Source: Synergistaceae bacterium (GTDB lineage: Bacteria > Synergistota > Synergistia > Synergistales > Aminobacteriaceae). From it: 37,435 nt of DNA. The translations under genes were made by a program, and so were the position numbers. Location of the stretch: positions 1 to 37,435 of the forward strand of contig JAHDKT010000048.1 in assembly GCA_018436725.1 (NCBI GenBank), written 5' to 3'. Shown piece by piece: positions 1 to 7,144 of the stretch. How positions within the stretch are numbered: the first letter of the stretch is position 1; each line of letters starts with the position of its first letter. The notes beneath the pieces are model-generated. The model searched no databases, was not told the DNA's origin, and worked only from the letters and a program-made list of their open reading frames with translations.

Positions 1-252
1 CCGCTTGACGACGCGCGCGGTATCCTCCGCGGCCAGCAAGCCGACCGCGACCACGAAGAACATCAGGTTCCACGCGAAGTACTCGTTCGGGACGGAGTAC
101 CCCTGCGCGCCGATGAACAGGCCGACGAAGAGCGCTCCGGAAATGCCGAGGTTGATGCCCCGGACGCCGATCTTCCCGACGAGAATGCCCAGCGCGACCG
201 TCAGGCTCATCAGGAAGAGGTGGTTCTTCAGAAGCGATGCGAAAAACTCCAC
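1..252 (-). CDS. AspT/YidE/YbjL-type transporter, N-terminal part (runs off the window)
   Basis: Only the first 84 codons are present; the gene continues past base 1. The protein begins with a hydrophobic stretch and reads ALGILVGKIGVRGINLGISG, followed by LFVGLFIGAQG and a second membrane segment. The pattern of a glycine-rich G-K-I-x-V-x-G-x-x-L-G-x-S-G loop between helices is typical of the duplicated membrane domain of the aspartate:alanine exchanger family and of YidE/YbjL. I place the start at the GTG at 252 because the AAGGAG ribosome site lies directly against the upstream ATG at 261 (no spacing) but 9 bases before the GTG. It follows the hydrolase gene by about 30 bases and is probably the third gene of that operon. 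The substrate cannot be told from this fragment. Confidence 0.7.
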   Translation of the reverse strand, partial: MEFFASLLKNHLFLMSLTVALGILVGKIGVRGINLGISGALFVGLFIGAQGYSVPNEYFAWNLMFFVVAVGLLAAEDTARVVKR

Positions 253-283
253 GAGAAACATCTCCTTATCTGTAGTGAACTGC

Positions 284-1114
284 TCACTCTCCGAGGACGT
301 TCCGGAAGAACGCGTCCAGACCGTCGACATACGCCCTCCCCGTCGTCAGGAAGCCCTGGTTGTGGTCCCCTTTCAGCGGGAGGAACCACTTCGGCTCCCG
401 AGCCGCCTCGAAGAGAGCCTTGCCGTGCCTGCCGGGGACCACTTCGTCCTCCGGGCTCGCCGCCACCAGAATCGGACAGTCTATCCGTTCGAGGCGGGAG
501 AGCGTGTCGAAGGCGTTCCCCACGATCAGCTTCACCGGGAGGAAGAAGTAGTGCCCCTGTCCGACCGACGCCAGAGAGGTGAATGTGGACTCCAGAATCA
601 GCCCGCCGGGAGAGAACTTCTCTCCCGCATAGGCCGCCACCGCGCCGCCGAGCGACCGGCCGAAGAGCACGATCTGCTCCGGGGGAACGCCGCGCTCCTT
701 CGTCAGCCAGTTCCACGCCCCCTCCACGTCGCTGTAGACCCCCTGTTCGGAGGGCGTCCCCTCGCTCTCCCCGTAGCCCCTGTAGTCGAAGATGAAGGTG
801 GAGACGCCGAGCCGGTGAAAGATCGCCAGCGAGTCGATCCGGTGCGAGATGTTCCCCGCGTTGCCGTGGCAGAAGAGCACCGTCGCCTTCACAGCGCCGT
901 CCGGGCCCCTCCCGTCGCCCGACACGTACCAGCCGTGAAGCCGCGTGCCGTCGGCGGCCCCGAAACGCACGTCCTCCCACGGAAGCCCCCGTTCGGAGGG
1001 AGTCGCCCAGAGCGTAGGGTGCGGAAAAAAGAGCAGTTTGTCCGCGAAGAAAAAAGCGATCGTCACCAGAACCGCATAACCTGCCACCAGATACACCGCG
1101 AAACGCATGCGCAC
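284..1114 (-). CDS. Alpha/beta hydrolase (BEM46/YqkD-like), membrane-anchored
   Basis: A 276-residue serine hydrolase. Residues 5-24 form one hydrophobic segment, probably a signal anchor, so the catalytic domain probably sits outside the cytoplasmic membrane. The oxyanion region FCHGNAGN lies at 81-88, FDYRGYGESEG at 109-119, the nucleophile elbow GRSLGG at 152-157 (Ser154), a likely acidic residue in SPEDEVV (Asp223) and the catalytic His in GDHNQG (His251). This is the classic order for the family and the length is normal. The GTG start at 1114 is preferred: AAGGAGG ends six bases before it, against twelve for the ATG at 1108. It lies 24 bases after the molybdoenzyme gene and is probably co-transcribed with it. 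The substrate is unknown; family members are esterases or peptidases of unclear physiology. Confidence 0.85.
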   Translation of the reverse strand: MRMRFAVYLVAGYAVLVTIAFFFADKLLFFPHPTLWATPSERGLPWEDVRFGAADGTRLHGWYVSGDGRGPDGAVKATVLFCHGNAGNISHRIDSLAIFHRLGVSTFIFDYRGYGESEGTPSEQGVYSDVEGAWNWLTKERGVPPEQIVLFGRSLGGAVAAYAGEKFSPGGLILESTFTSLASVGQGHYFFLPVKLIVGNAFDTLSRLERIDCPILVAASPEDEVVPGRHGKALFEAAREPKWFLPLKGDHNQGFLTTGRAYVDGLDAFFRNVLGE

Positions 1115-1138
1115 GGGAAACCTCCTTGCCGGGGTCTG

Positions 1139-3016
1139 CTACCCCTTGTCGAGCGTGATCCAGCTTTCGGCGAACGGCGCCCCGAATCCGGGGCTCGCCA
1201 GCGGATCGGTCAACGCGTTCACTCCCTCCGTACCCTGCGGGAGCACGCAGTACCCCCGCCCGAGCGAGGCGTCCTCCCGGACGGCGACGCGGAGCGTTCC
1301 CCCTCTTCTCCCGCGCGCGACGGCCTCCTCGCCCCCCTTCAGGCCGAACGACGCCGCGTCCGCCGGGTGCACCGAAAGCGGGGGAATCGGCTCAAGGGAC
1401 GGAACGTCCCAGCTCTGCCCGTTGATGTACTCCTTGCGGTGCACCGTTACCAGCCGAAGCGCGCCCTCCGGACCCTCCGCCGCCTCCGGGACCGACACGG
1501 GAAGCGATGCCTTCCGCCGCGAGGTTCGCCAGTAGTCCGGCTCGTCCCATCGGTAGATCCCATCTCCTACACGCTCCAGCAGCGGAGATGCGAGCATGAT
1601 CCGGTCCGCCTCGCGCTTCATTGCCGTCAGGTCGAGCGACAGCCCGAGCCGCCCCGCGAGGCGGGTGAAAATATCCGTCTCCTCCAGCGACTCCCCTCGA
1701 GGCGGGAGCACTCGCTCGCTCCTGACGACGTAGTTGTGCCAGTAGGAGCCCTTCCAGTCCCCCTCCTCTTCGAGGAAGGTCGTGGTCGGGAGGACGAGAT
1801 CGGCCTCCTTCGCCGTGTCGGAGAGGACGAAGTCGATGCACACAGTGAAGGGGATCTTCCGGAGCGCCGCGCGCACGAGGTCGCTCCCCGGACTCTGGCG
1901 TACGGGATTCGCGCCGGAGATGGACAAAACTTCGACGGGAGGATCGAGCGACTCCAGCTCCACGGGCCACGTGGCGACGGGAAGCCTGCGCGCCCGTTCG
2001 ACTTTCGGCAGAAGGTCGGGTGGAAAGAGCGCCATCTCGTCCTTGCTGAAGGCGAGCCCCGCCCCAGGCTCCGAAAAGGCGCCCAGAAGCACCGCGAGCG
2101 CGCCGATCCAGCGAAACTGCGCGTCCCCGTGCATATACCGCTGCGCGCCGAAGGCTGCGTAGTGCGTCACCGGGGCGAAACGCTTCAGCCACTCCAGAAG
2201 CTCCGACGCGCATTCCGCCGATACGCCCGCCGCACCAAGCAGGGAAGCCCCGTCGAGCGACCGCGCGGCGCGCTCGAACTCCTCCGGATTCTCGACATGT
2301 TCCCGCCACCCGCCGCACGCCCCCTCCTCCAGAAGCGCTGCGCAGAGCCACGCGGCGAGCGCCCAGTCGCCTCCCGGGTTCACGCGCCACCACCGGTCGG
2401 CGAAGCGCGTCGTGGGCGTCTCGCGGATTTCGAGAGCGGCGATCTCGCCCCCCCGGCCGCGCACCCGCCGCAGCGGAGGAACAACGTGCGCGTGCGTCTC
2501 CAGCGCGTTCCGCCCCCAGAAGAGAACTCCGCGCGCATGCTCGGCGAGCGACTCCGGGCGCGTGACGGGCACTTCGCCGAAGTTCTCCGCAAGGCCGAAA
2601 CTCCCCGCCGAAGAGCAGAGATTCCCCTTCTTCGTCGTATACCCGCCCAGCGCGGCGAAGAGATGCGGCGGCAGCAGCTTCGAGAAGTAGAGCGAACCTG
2701 CGCTCGAAAGGTGCATCAGCGACAGCGGCCCGTGCCGGGAGACCGCCGCACGAACCTTCTCGGCCCAAACGTCCAGAGCCTCGTCCCAGGAGACGGGAAC
2801 GAGCGCGCCCTCCCTTCGGAGCATCGGCGACGTCAGGCGTTCGGAACTTGTCGCCCTCGAAGCCCAGCGCAGCCCCTTTCCGCAGAGAAACGTGGTGTAC
2901 GGAAGGTCCGTATTCGGCTCCAGGGTCACGGACGTCCCGTCGAACATGCCTTTCATCGCGCAGGCGTCCGGACAATCGTAGGGACACGCGGTCGTTTTGC
3001 CTCTCCAAACGGACAT
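1139..3016 (-). CDS. Molybdopterin-dependent oxidoreductase (4Fe-4S, bis-MGD superfamily)
   Basis: A 625-residue catalytic subunit of the DMSO reductase/formate dehydrogenase superfamily. The N-terminus has C11-x3-C15-x3-C19-x25-C45, the 4Fe-4S domain signature of the group with CPxDCPDAC, and the C-terminus carries a pterin-dinucleotide-binding region with LPTTTFLEEEGDW in the middle part. There is no twin-arginine signal, so it is expected in the cytoplasm. No iron-sulfur or membrane partner is encoded next to it, which is unusual for respiratory members. I chose the ATG at 3016: an AAGGA motif stands 13 bases upstream, whereas the TTG at 3043 has no ribosome site. The metal ligand and substrate cannot be assigned by eye; thiosulfate, tetrathionate, formate and N-oxide enzymes all share this fold. 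Confidence 0.85.
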   Translation of the reverse strand: MSVWRGKTTACPYDCPDACAMKGMFDGTSVTLEPNTDLPYTTFLCGKGLRWASRATSSERLTSPMLRREGALVPVSWDEALDVWAEKVRAAVSRHGPLSLMHLSSAGSLYFSKLLPPHLFAALGGYTTKKGNLCSSAGSFGLAENFGEVPVTRPESLAEHARGVLFWGRNALETHAHVVPPLRRVRGRGGEIAALEIRETPTTRFADRWWRVNPGGDWALAAWLCAALLEEGACGGWREHVENPEEFERAARSLDGASLLGAAGVSAECASELLEWLKRFAPVTHYAAFGAQRYMHGDAQFRWIGALAVLLGAFSEPGAGLAFSKDEMALFPPDLLPKVERARRLPVATWPVELESLDPPVEVLSISGANPVRQSPGSDLVRAALRKIPFTVCIDFVLSDTAKEADLVLPTTTFLEEEGDWKGSYWHNYVVRSERVLPPRGESLEETDIFTRLAGRLGLSLDLTAMKREADRIMLASPLLERVGDGIYRWDEPDYWRTSRRKASLPVSVPEAAEGPEGALRLVTVHRKEYINGQSWDVPSLEPIPPLSVHPADAASFGLKGGEEAVARGRRGGTLRVAVREDASLGRGYCVLPQGTEGVNALTDPLASPGFGAPFAESWITLDKG

Positions 3017-3134
3017 AATCGCATCACCATCCTTGATGGTCAAACTCAGCCACTGAAAGATGATACCATCTCAAGAAGAAAAATCAGGAGTTTCTTTTTT
3101 CGTAACATCTGAGTAAAACTTACGCCGCCTTCCA

Positions 3135-3163
3135 TTGACGAAATATCTGCGGCTTTGTATAGT
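3135..3163 (+). promoter_or_regulatory. Sigma70-type promoter of the mini-RuvC locus
   Basis: TTGACG at 3135-3140 and TATAGT at 3158-3163 are separated by exactly 17 bases. Each hexamer matches the consensus at five of six positions. It faces the small ORF at 3209 and the RuvC gene at 3349, with an expected 5' leader of about 40 bases before the first ribosome site. Confidence 0.75.
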
Positions 3164-3208
3164 GCGAGTGTATCGAAAAGACTCTGCTGATCGATCACGG
3201 AGGTTGGC

Positions 3209-3352
3209 GTGGACATGAACAGCTTCTTCCTAAGAAATGAACAACAGCATCGGAGTCACAAAACGAAGTTGCGTTCCTGGAAGGGCGGCATGCGAAATCG
3301 CGTGCCGCCCTTCGTGCATCTTTTCATTCAGTCAAGGAGGGAGAACTCATGA
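3209..3352 (+). CDS. Small leader ORF (45-47 aa) coupled to the RuvC gene
   Basis: A short basic peptide that I do not recognise. It can start at GTG 3209, five bases after GGAGG, or at ATG 3215. It ends with TGA at 3350-3352, overlapping the ATG of the next gene in an ATGA junction, so translation of the two is probably coupled. The peptide is rich in Arg, Lys and His and has no cysteine and no membrane segment. A 14-bp hairpin (3281-3312) lies inside the reading frame. It does not resemble the missing N-terminal half of TnpB. It may be a regulatory leader peptide, a real small protein, or an accidental frame laid over a structured RNA; the two-step ribosome site and the stop/start overlap favour translation. 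Confidence 0.5.
   Translation: MDMNSFFLRNEQQHRSHKTKLRSWKGGMRNRVPPFVHLFIQSRRENS
3281..3312 (+). other. 14-bp RNA hairpin in the leader of the RuvC gene
   Basis: AAGGGCGGCATGCG (3281-3294) pairs with CGCGTGCCGCCCTT (3299-3312) around an AAAT loop, with one G-U pair in the RNA. No T-run follows, so it is not a simple terminator. It lies 36 bases before the start codon of the RuvC gene. It could be an attenuator or translational switch, or the left-end hairpin of an IS200/IS605-type element. Confidence 0.75.
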
Positions 3353-4125
3353 AGAGTACAGGAAGTCAATATCGATTGGCGATGGATACCGGCGAGCGGC
3401 ATCTGTTCGCTATTGTCTGCGATCGCCAAGACACGCCGCCGGTTCTGGTTCCGAACATCTTTTCACCAGGAAAGGGAGCGGCTTCAAGGAGCATGGGAAG
3501 AACGAACCAAGAAAACCTTGAAAGCATCCGTGCGTACATACGATCCTGCTGCACCTATCTTCTTGCTCTTTGCGCCAGATGGGAGATTCGCTCCGTCGTT
3601 ATCGGGAACAGAGCGATAAAAAACCCCTTCAAGGTACCTTACGCATCTCTGAAGGAGAATCCAACTTTAAACCTGCATATTCAGGTCGTAAGCGCATTCA
3701 GATGCGAATGCATTCTTCAAGATATCGATGTGGAAGTCGTCGATGAAGCGTTCACCAGTCAAATCGATGCTCTCGGTCTCGAAGAATTTCCTTCCGCATG
3801 TTCAAATCGGGAAAAGCGTAGAGGGAAAGCCGGACTCAGAGGGCGGATGTACTGCTCCCAAAACGGGGAACTGCTCGACAGAGACATCAACGCCGCCATC
3901 AACATCGGACGTCTCGCCTACGGAGACTCATTCGCTCTTCCCATTATCAAATCAAGGCGCTGGAACAATCCGATTCGAGCCGTCTTCGCCGAAGAGAAAC
4001 GTTCCTTTTCGGCCACTCTGAGCACAAGGTTCAACACAAGGTTCAAAGCGAAGGGGGCCGAGTATCCGCTCTTTTCCCAGTTTGCAGTCCACGAGATGGC
4101 ATGTATATCTTTGTGCGTGAACTGA
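3349..4125 (+). CDS. Minimal TnpB/Fanzor-type RuvC nuclease-domain protein
   Basis: A 258-residue protein made almost entirely of a TnpB-like RuvC fold. RuvC-I is RLAMDTGERHLFAIV (Asp13), immediately at the N-terminus. The position where ordinary TnpB has its catalytic Glu in IVVEDL reads SVVIGN (82-87), so that Glu is absent. A candidate replacement is Glu133 in VVDEAFTSQ, where TnpB variants and Fanzors with a rearranged active site carry their glutamate. RuvC-III is LLDRDINAAINIGR (Asp179). The zinc ribbon is lost: only Cys151 and Cys169 remain in that region. The WED and REC domains that normally precede RuvC (about 150-190 residues) are missing, yet AAGGAGGG stands seven bases before the ATG, so this start looks selected. 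Residues 193-258 are an unfamiliar tail. GC content is visibly lower than in neighbours (sampled lines 42-50% against about 65%), indicating acquisition. No TnpA is nearby. It could be a domesticated nuclease, a compact new subfamily or a decayed transposon gene. Confidence 0.75.
   Translation: MKSTGSQYRLAMDTGERHLFAIVCDRQDTPPVLVPNIFSPGKGAASRSMGRTNQENLESIRAYIRSCCTYLLALCARWEIRSVVIGNRAIKNPFKVPYASLKENPTLNLHIQVVSAFRCECILQDIDVEVVDEAFTSQIDALGLEEFPSACSNREKRRGKAGLRGRMYCSQNGELLDRDINAAINIGRLAYGDSFALPIIKSRRWNNPIRAVFAEEKRSFSATLSTRFNTRFKAKGAEYPLFSQFAVHEMACISLCVN
4023..4046 (+). repeat. Perfect 12-bp tandem duplication inside the RuvC gene
   Basis: CACAAGGTTCAA occurs twice head to tail (4023-4034 and 4035-4046). 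It encodes TRFN-TRFK in the C-terminal tail of the mini-RuvC protein, outside the catalytic core. It keeps the frame. Confidence 0.95.
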
Positions 4126-4200
4126 GAAGATCGGTTCCATACCGCAGATGAAAAAAGGCGAGATCACCGCTTCCGCATCTCCATATTCCTGTTCGCCCTG

Positions 4201-4249
4201 CTCCTTCTTTTCGAGTATAATGCTTCGAAGAGAAGGGGTTCTAAACCCT
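4201..4249 (+). other. Two adjacent hairpins after the RuvC gene
   Basis: CTTCTTTTCGA (4204-4214) pairs with TCGAAGAGAAG (4225-4235) with one G-U pair, and the stem can extend outward by up to three pairs. The ten-base loop contains TATAAT (4216-4221). Directly after it GGGTT-CTA-AACCC forms a second small stem. No T-run follows. In TnpB loci this place, the 3' end of the gene and beyond, encodes the guide scaffold RNA, but the TATAAT could equally be a promoter element for the DHH gene at 4277; I see no good -35 for it. Confidence 0.55.
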
Positions 4250-4276
4250 GAAAAACATGCGGGGAGTTGACGCTGA

Positions 4277-5185
4277 ATGCGATTGATCACACGCTCGGAT
4301 TTCGACGGCCTGATCTGCGGAATGCTGCTCAAGGAGGCGGGAATCATCGACTCGTGGCAGTTCGTTCATCCGAAAGATCTTCAGGACGGACTCTTTCAGC
4401 CCACCGAGAACGACGTGCTGGCGAACGTCCCGTACGTCCCCGGTTGCGGAATGTGGTTCGACCATCATACTTCGGAGAACGACCGCGTCGGCTGGTCGAA
4501 GGATGTGCGGGGCGAGAGCCGCCCGGCTCCCTCCGCAGCGAGGATCATCTACGAATATTACGGCGGCGCGGAGCGCTTCCCCGAGTACGGCGACATGATC
4601 GAGGCCGTGGACAAGGTGGATTCGGGGCAGCTCTCCAAAGAGGAGATACTGAATCCGAAGGGGTGGATCCTCCTCGGTTTCCTCTCCGACCCGCGGACGG
4701 GGCTCGGCAGGTTCCGCGAGTTCCGCATAAGCAACTACCAGCTCATGGAGGAGCTGATCAACCACTGCCGGAACATGCGCATCGGCGAGATCCTCGAACA
4801 GCCCGACGTGAAGGAGCGCGTGGAGCTGTACTTCGAGCAAACCCGACTCTTTACGGAAATGATCCGCACGCACACGAAGGTAGAGCGGAACGTCATCGTC
4901 ACCGACTTGAGGGACGTCTCTCCCATTTACACGGGCAACCGCTTCCTTATCTACAGCCTCTACCCGGAGCAGAACGTCTCGGTCTGGATCGTCGACGGCA
5001 AGCAGAAGCAGAACGTCGCCATCGCCTGCGGATACAGCATTCTGAACCGTACGTGCGACGTGGACATCGGCGCGCTGATGCTGAAGCACGGAGGCGGCGG
5101 CCACAGGATGGTCGGTACCTGCCAGGCGCCGTACGGAGAGGCGGACGACCGCATCCGCGAGATCGTCGACGCGCTCGAGGGATGA
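4277..5185 (+). CDS. DHH-family phosphoesterase (DHH-DHHA1)
   Basis: A 302-residue cytoplasmic phosphoesterase. SDFDGL (residues 7-12) supplies the first metal-binding aspartates, FDHHTSE (61-67) is the DHH motif, EAVDKVDSGQ carries a further metal-binding Asp, and HGGGGHRMVGT near 269-279 is the GGGH signature of the DHHA1 substrate domain. DHH-DHHA1 proteins of this size cleave phosphodiester or phosphoanhydride bonds in nano-RNA, pAp, cyclic dinucleotides or polyphosphate; sequence reading alone does not choose between these. It starts at ATG 4277 after GGGGAG with ten-base spacing. It stands alone between the RuvC locus and a convergent Nudix gene. Confidence 0.88.
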   Translation: MRLITRSDFDGLICGMLLKEAGIIDSWQFVHPKDLQDGLFQPTENDVLANVPYVPGCGMWFDHHTSENDRVGWSKDVRGESRPAPSAARIIYEYYGGAERFPEYGDMIEAVDKVDSGQLSKEEILNPKGWILLGFLSDPRTGLGRFREFRISNYQLMEELINHCRNMRIGEILEQPDVKERVELYFEQTRLFTEMIRTHTKVERNVIVTDLRDVSPIYTGNRFLIYSLYPEQNVSVWIVDGKQKQNVAIACGYSILNRTCDVDIGALMLKHGGGGHRMVGTCQAPYGEADDRIREIVDALEG

Positions 5186-5192
5186 AATGAAT

Positions 5193-5224
5193 CAGGGGGG
5201 AGCCCGCGCAAGAACTCCCCCCTG
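5193..5224. terminator. GC-rich hairpin between convergent genes
   Basis: CAGGGGGGAG (5193-5202) pairs perfectly with CTCCCCCCTG (5215-5224) over a 12-base loop. It lies eight bases after the DHH stop and before the end of the convergent Nudix gene. There is no clear T-run on either side, so it is a probable shared terminator or mRNA 3' end stabiliser. Confidence 0.6.
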
Positions 5225-5267
5225 CTCCTCTCTTCGATACGGTCCACGCTTCGTAGCCGCCCCGCCT

Positions 5268-5777
5268 CTACCGCGCTTCCGGAGCGGGGTGCTCCCCCGG
5301 TCCGAAGAGCCTGTATTCCGACTCCCCGTCGGCGGAAATGCGCACCGAACCCTCCACCGGATAGTTTCCCTTCAGGATGTACGGCACGAGGCGAAGATAG
5401 GTCGGGTGCATGTCCTCCATCGTGAGGCTCTCGTCGATATCCATCCACTCGACGGTCCCCTCCTCGCTGTCGCGGGGCTCGCCCTCGAAGTCGCGAGAGA
5501 GGAAGTAGACCGAGAGGTACTCCATGTCCCGCCCCTCGACGAGCGCGTGGAGCATCCCCGCGTACTCCATGCTCCGCATCCTGCACCCCGTCTCCTCCTC
5601 CACTTCGCGGACCGCGGCCTCGCGCAGGGTCTCCCCCCGCTGCTTCCGCCCCCCCGGGACGGTGCGCTGCCCCTTGTAGGGCTCGTTGGCCCGGCGGACG
5701 ATGAGCACCTTGTTCCCCCGCACCAGGTATCCGAAGACGATCAGCGCGGTATACGCGCACCCCTTCCACGATTCCAT
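5268..5777 (-). CDS. Nudix hydrolase
   Basis: A 169-residue Nudix protein. The box G43-x5-E49-x7-R57-E-V-E-E-E-T-G64 fits the consensus, with Cys65 at the last hydrophobic position. Nudix enzymes hydrolyse nucleoside diphosphates linked to another group, and ADP-ribose, NADH, CoA and oxidised nucleotides are common substrates; none can be singled out here. I start at the ATG at 5777, where AGAGG lies seven bases upstream, rather than the earlier in-frame candidates (ATG 5795 or the longest frame at 5834) that lack a good ribosome site. It follows acoC by 58 bases on the same strand and may be read through from it. The C-terminal 40 residues beyond the fold are acidic and unassigned. Confidence 0.85.
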   Translation of the reverse strand: MESWKGCAYTALIVFGYLVRGNKVLIVRRANEPYKGQRTVPGGRKQRGETLREAAVREVEEETGCRMRSMEYAGMLHALVEGRDMEYLSVYFLSRDFEGEPRDSEEGTVEWMDIDESLTMEDMHPTYLRLVPYILKGNYPVEGSVRISADGESEYRLFGPGEHPAPEAR

Positions 5778-5835
5778 GCCGCACCCTCTTTCCATGTATT
5801 CCCGGCCTCGCCGGTTGTCTTCGCTATCATACACC

Positions 5836-7092
5836 TCAGAGGAAGACCCTGAACGGATGTTCGATCAGCTCGATCAGCAGGGCGAGGAACTCCGCCGCGG
5901 GCGCGCCGTCGATGACTCTGTGGTCGTGCGCCAGCGAGAGCGCCGTCATCGGCCGCACCACGACCTGTCCGTCCACCGCGACGGGCATGTCGTTCGTCCT
6001 GCCCACACCGAGGATGGCAGATTCCGGCTGGTTGATGACGGGGGTGAAGAACTCCGTGGAGCGGTACCCTCCCAGGTTGGTCAGCGTAAAGGTGCCCCCG
6101 GATATCTCCTCCGGAGCGAGCGCGTTCTCCCGCGCCCTCTTCGAAAGGTCCTTCACCTCGCGGCTGATACGGGCGAGGCTCTTCTCATCCGCGTTCCGGA
6201 TCACCGGCACGATGAGCGCCCCTTCGAGCGCCACCGCGACGCCCAGATGCACTTCGCGGAACGTAACGATGCGGTCGCCGCGGAGCGAGACGTTCATGAA
6301 GAGCTTCTGCCGGAGCGCCATGGCCGTGATCTTCACCAGCATGTCCGTCACGCCGACGCGCTCCTCCTTCTCCAGCGTTTCGTTGATGGAGGCGCGCAGC
6401 TCCAGAAGGGCCTTCGCGTCCGCCCGCGCGTGATGAGTCACTTTCGGCGCGGCGCTCCAGCTGGAGAGCATCCGGTCGCCGATGATCCGCCGCACCCCGG
6501 AGTACGGGCGTTCCTCGTAGGAGCCCGGAAGCGGCGCATCCGGAGAAGCCCCTCCGGGGAGCGGCGCCGCGGCGATCCCGGCGGCGGGAAGGGAGGGCTG
6601 CGGAACGGCGGCCGGAGACGCCAGCACCGCCTCGATGTCCTCCTTCGTGATCCTCCCGTCGGGCCCGGTTCCCCGCAGGCTCGCGTAGTCTATGTTGTGC
6701 TCCTGCGCCATCTTCCTCGCCACCGGCGATATCCTGACGTGGGACGGCCGCTCCGTCGGGAAGCCGCCCGGAGCCGCCTGTGGGACCTGCGCCGCGGGGG
6801 ACGCCTCTTTCGGAATGCCTGCGGGTGCGGAGAGCAGGCCGGGAACCGCTTCGCCCACCGCGCCGACGTACCCCATCACGCCGCCGATGGGAAGCGTGCT
6901 TCCCTCGGGCGCGACAATGCGGAGCAGCACGCCGTCCGCCGGGGAGTCGACGAGGTTCGTGATCTTCTCGGTGAGCACCTCCGCGACGTGCTCCCCCTTC
7001 GCGACCTGATCTCCTTCCTTTTTCAGCCACTTTCCGACGGAGCCCGCGGTCATGGTGAGCCCCATCTTCGGCATCACAAGTTCTACAGCCAT
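5836..7092 (-). CDS. acoC: Dihydrolipoamide acyltransferase E2 of an acetoin-dehydrogenase-type complex
   Basis: A 418-residue E2 core protein. An N-terminal lipoyl domain (1-75) carries the lipoylated Lys43 in LTEKITNL. A Pro/Ala-rich linker follows, then a peripheral subunit-binding domain (RISPVARKMAQEHNID...GRITKEDIE, about 120-155), a second linker and the acyltransferase domain ending with the catalytic HDHRVIDG motif (His391, Asp395). It transfers the acyl group made by E1 to CoA. The E1 subunits (acoA, acoB) lie upstream on the same strand, with acoX between; no E3 is present in the window. A terminator-like hairpin separates it from acoX, so its level may be set separately from E1. 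The substrate could be acetoin, pyruvate or a branched-chain oxoacid; acoX favours acetoin. Confidence 0.88.
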   Translation of the reverse strand: MAVELVMPKMGLTMTAGSVGKWLKKEGDQVAKGEHVAEVLTEKITNLVDSPADGVLLRIVAPEGSTLPIGGVMGYVGAVGEAVPGLLSAPAGIPKEASPAAQVPQAAPGGFPTERPSHVRISPVARKMAQEHNIDYASLRGTGPDGRITKEDIEAVLASPAAVPQPSLPAAGIAAAPLPGGASPDAPLPGSYEERPYSGVRRIIGDRMLSSWSAAPKVTHHARADAKALLELRASINETLEKEERVGVTDMLVKITAMALRQKLFMNVSLRGDRIVTFREVHLGVAVALEGALIVPVIRNADEKSLARISREVKDLSKRARENALAPEEISGGTFTLTNLGGYRSTEFFTPVINQPESAILGVGRTNDMPVAVDGQVVVRPMTALSLAHDHRVIDGAPAAEFLALLIELIEHPFRVFL

Positions 7093-7114
7093 CTTCTCGC
7101 CTCTCTTTCAGTCT

Positions 7115-7142
7115 GCCGGAGGGGCGAAACACTCCCTCCGGC
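7115..7142. other. Hairpin in front of acoC
   Basis: GCCGGAGGG (7115-7123) pairs perfectly with CCCTCCGGC (7134-7142) over a ten-base loop, about 20 bases upstream of the acoC start on the minus transcript. There is no T-run after it in that direction. It may protect the 5' end of a processed acoC mRNA. Confidence 0.6.
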
Positions 7143-7144
7143 GG

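Noticed and set aside
5..3112. A 1035-codon open frame on the plus strand
   Set aside because: It lies opposite the hydrolase and molybdoenzyme genes and is rich in Arg, Pro and His with no domain; it is a high-GC shadow frame.
3241..3348. A longer N-terminus for the RuvC protein in the same frame
   Set aside because: The frame is open back to a TGA at 3238 but contains no usable start with a ribosome site and no WED-like sequence; the ATG at 3349 has an excellent site.
4023..4046. The 12-bp direct repeat as part of a CRISPR array
   Set aside because: There are only two copies with no spacer between them and they lie inside a coding frame.
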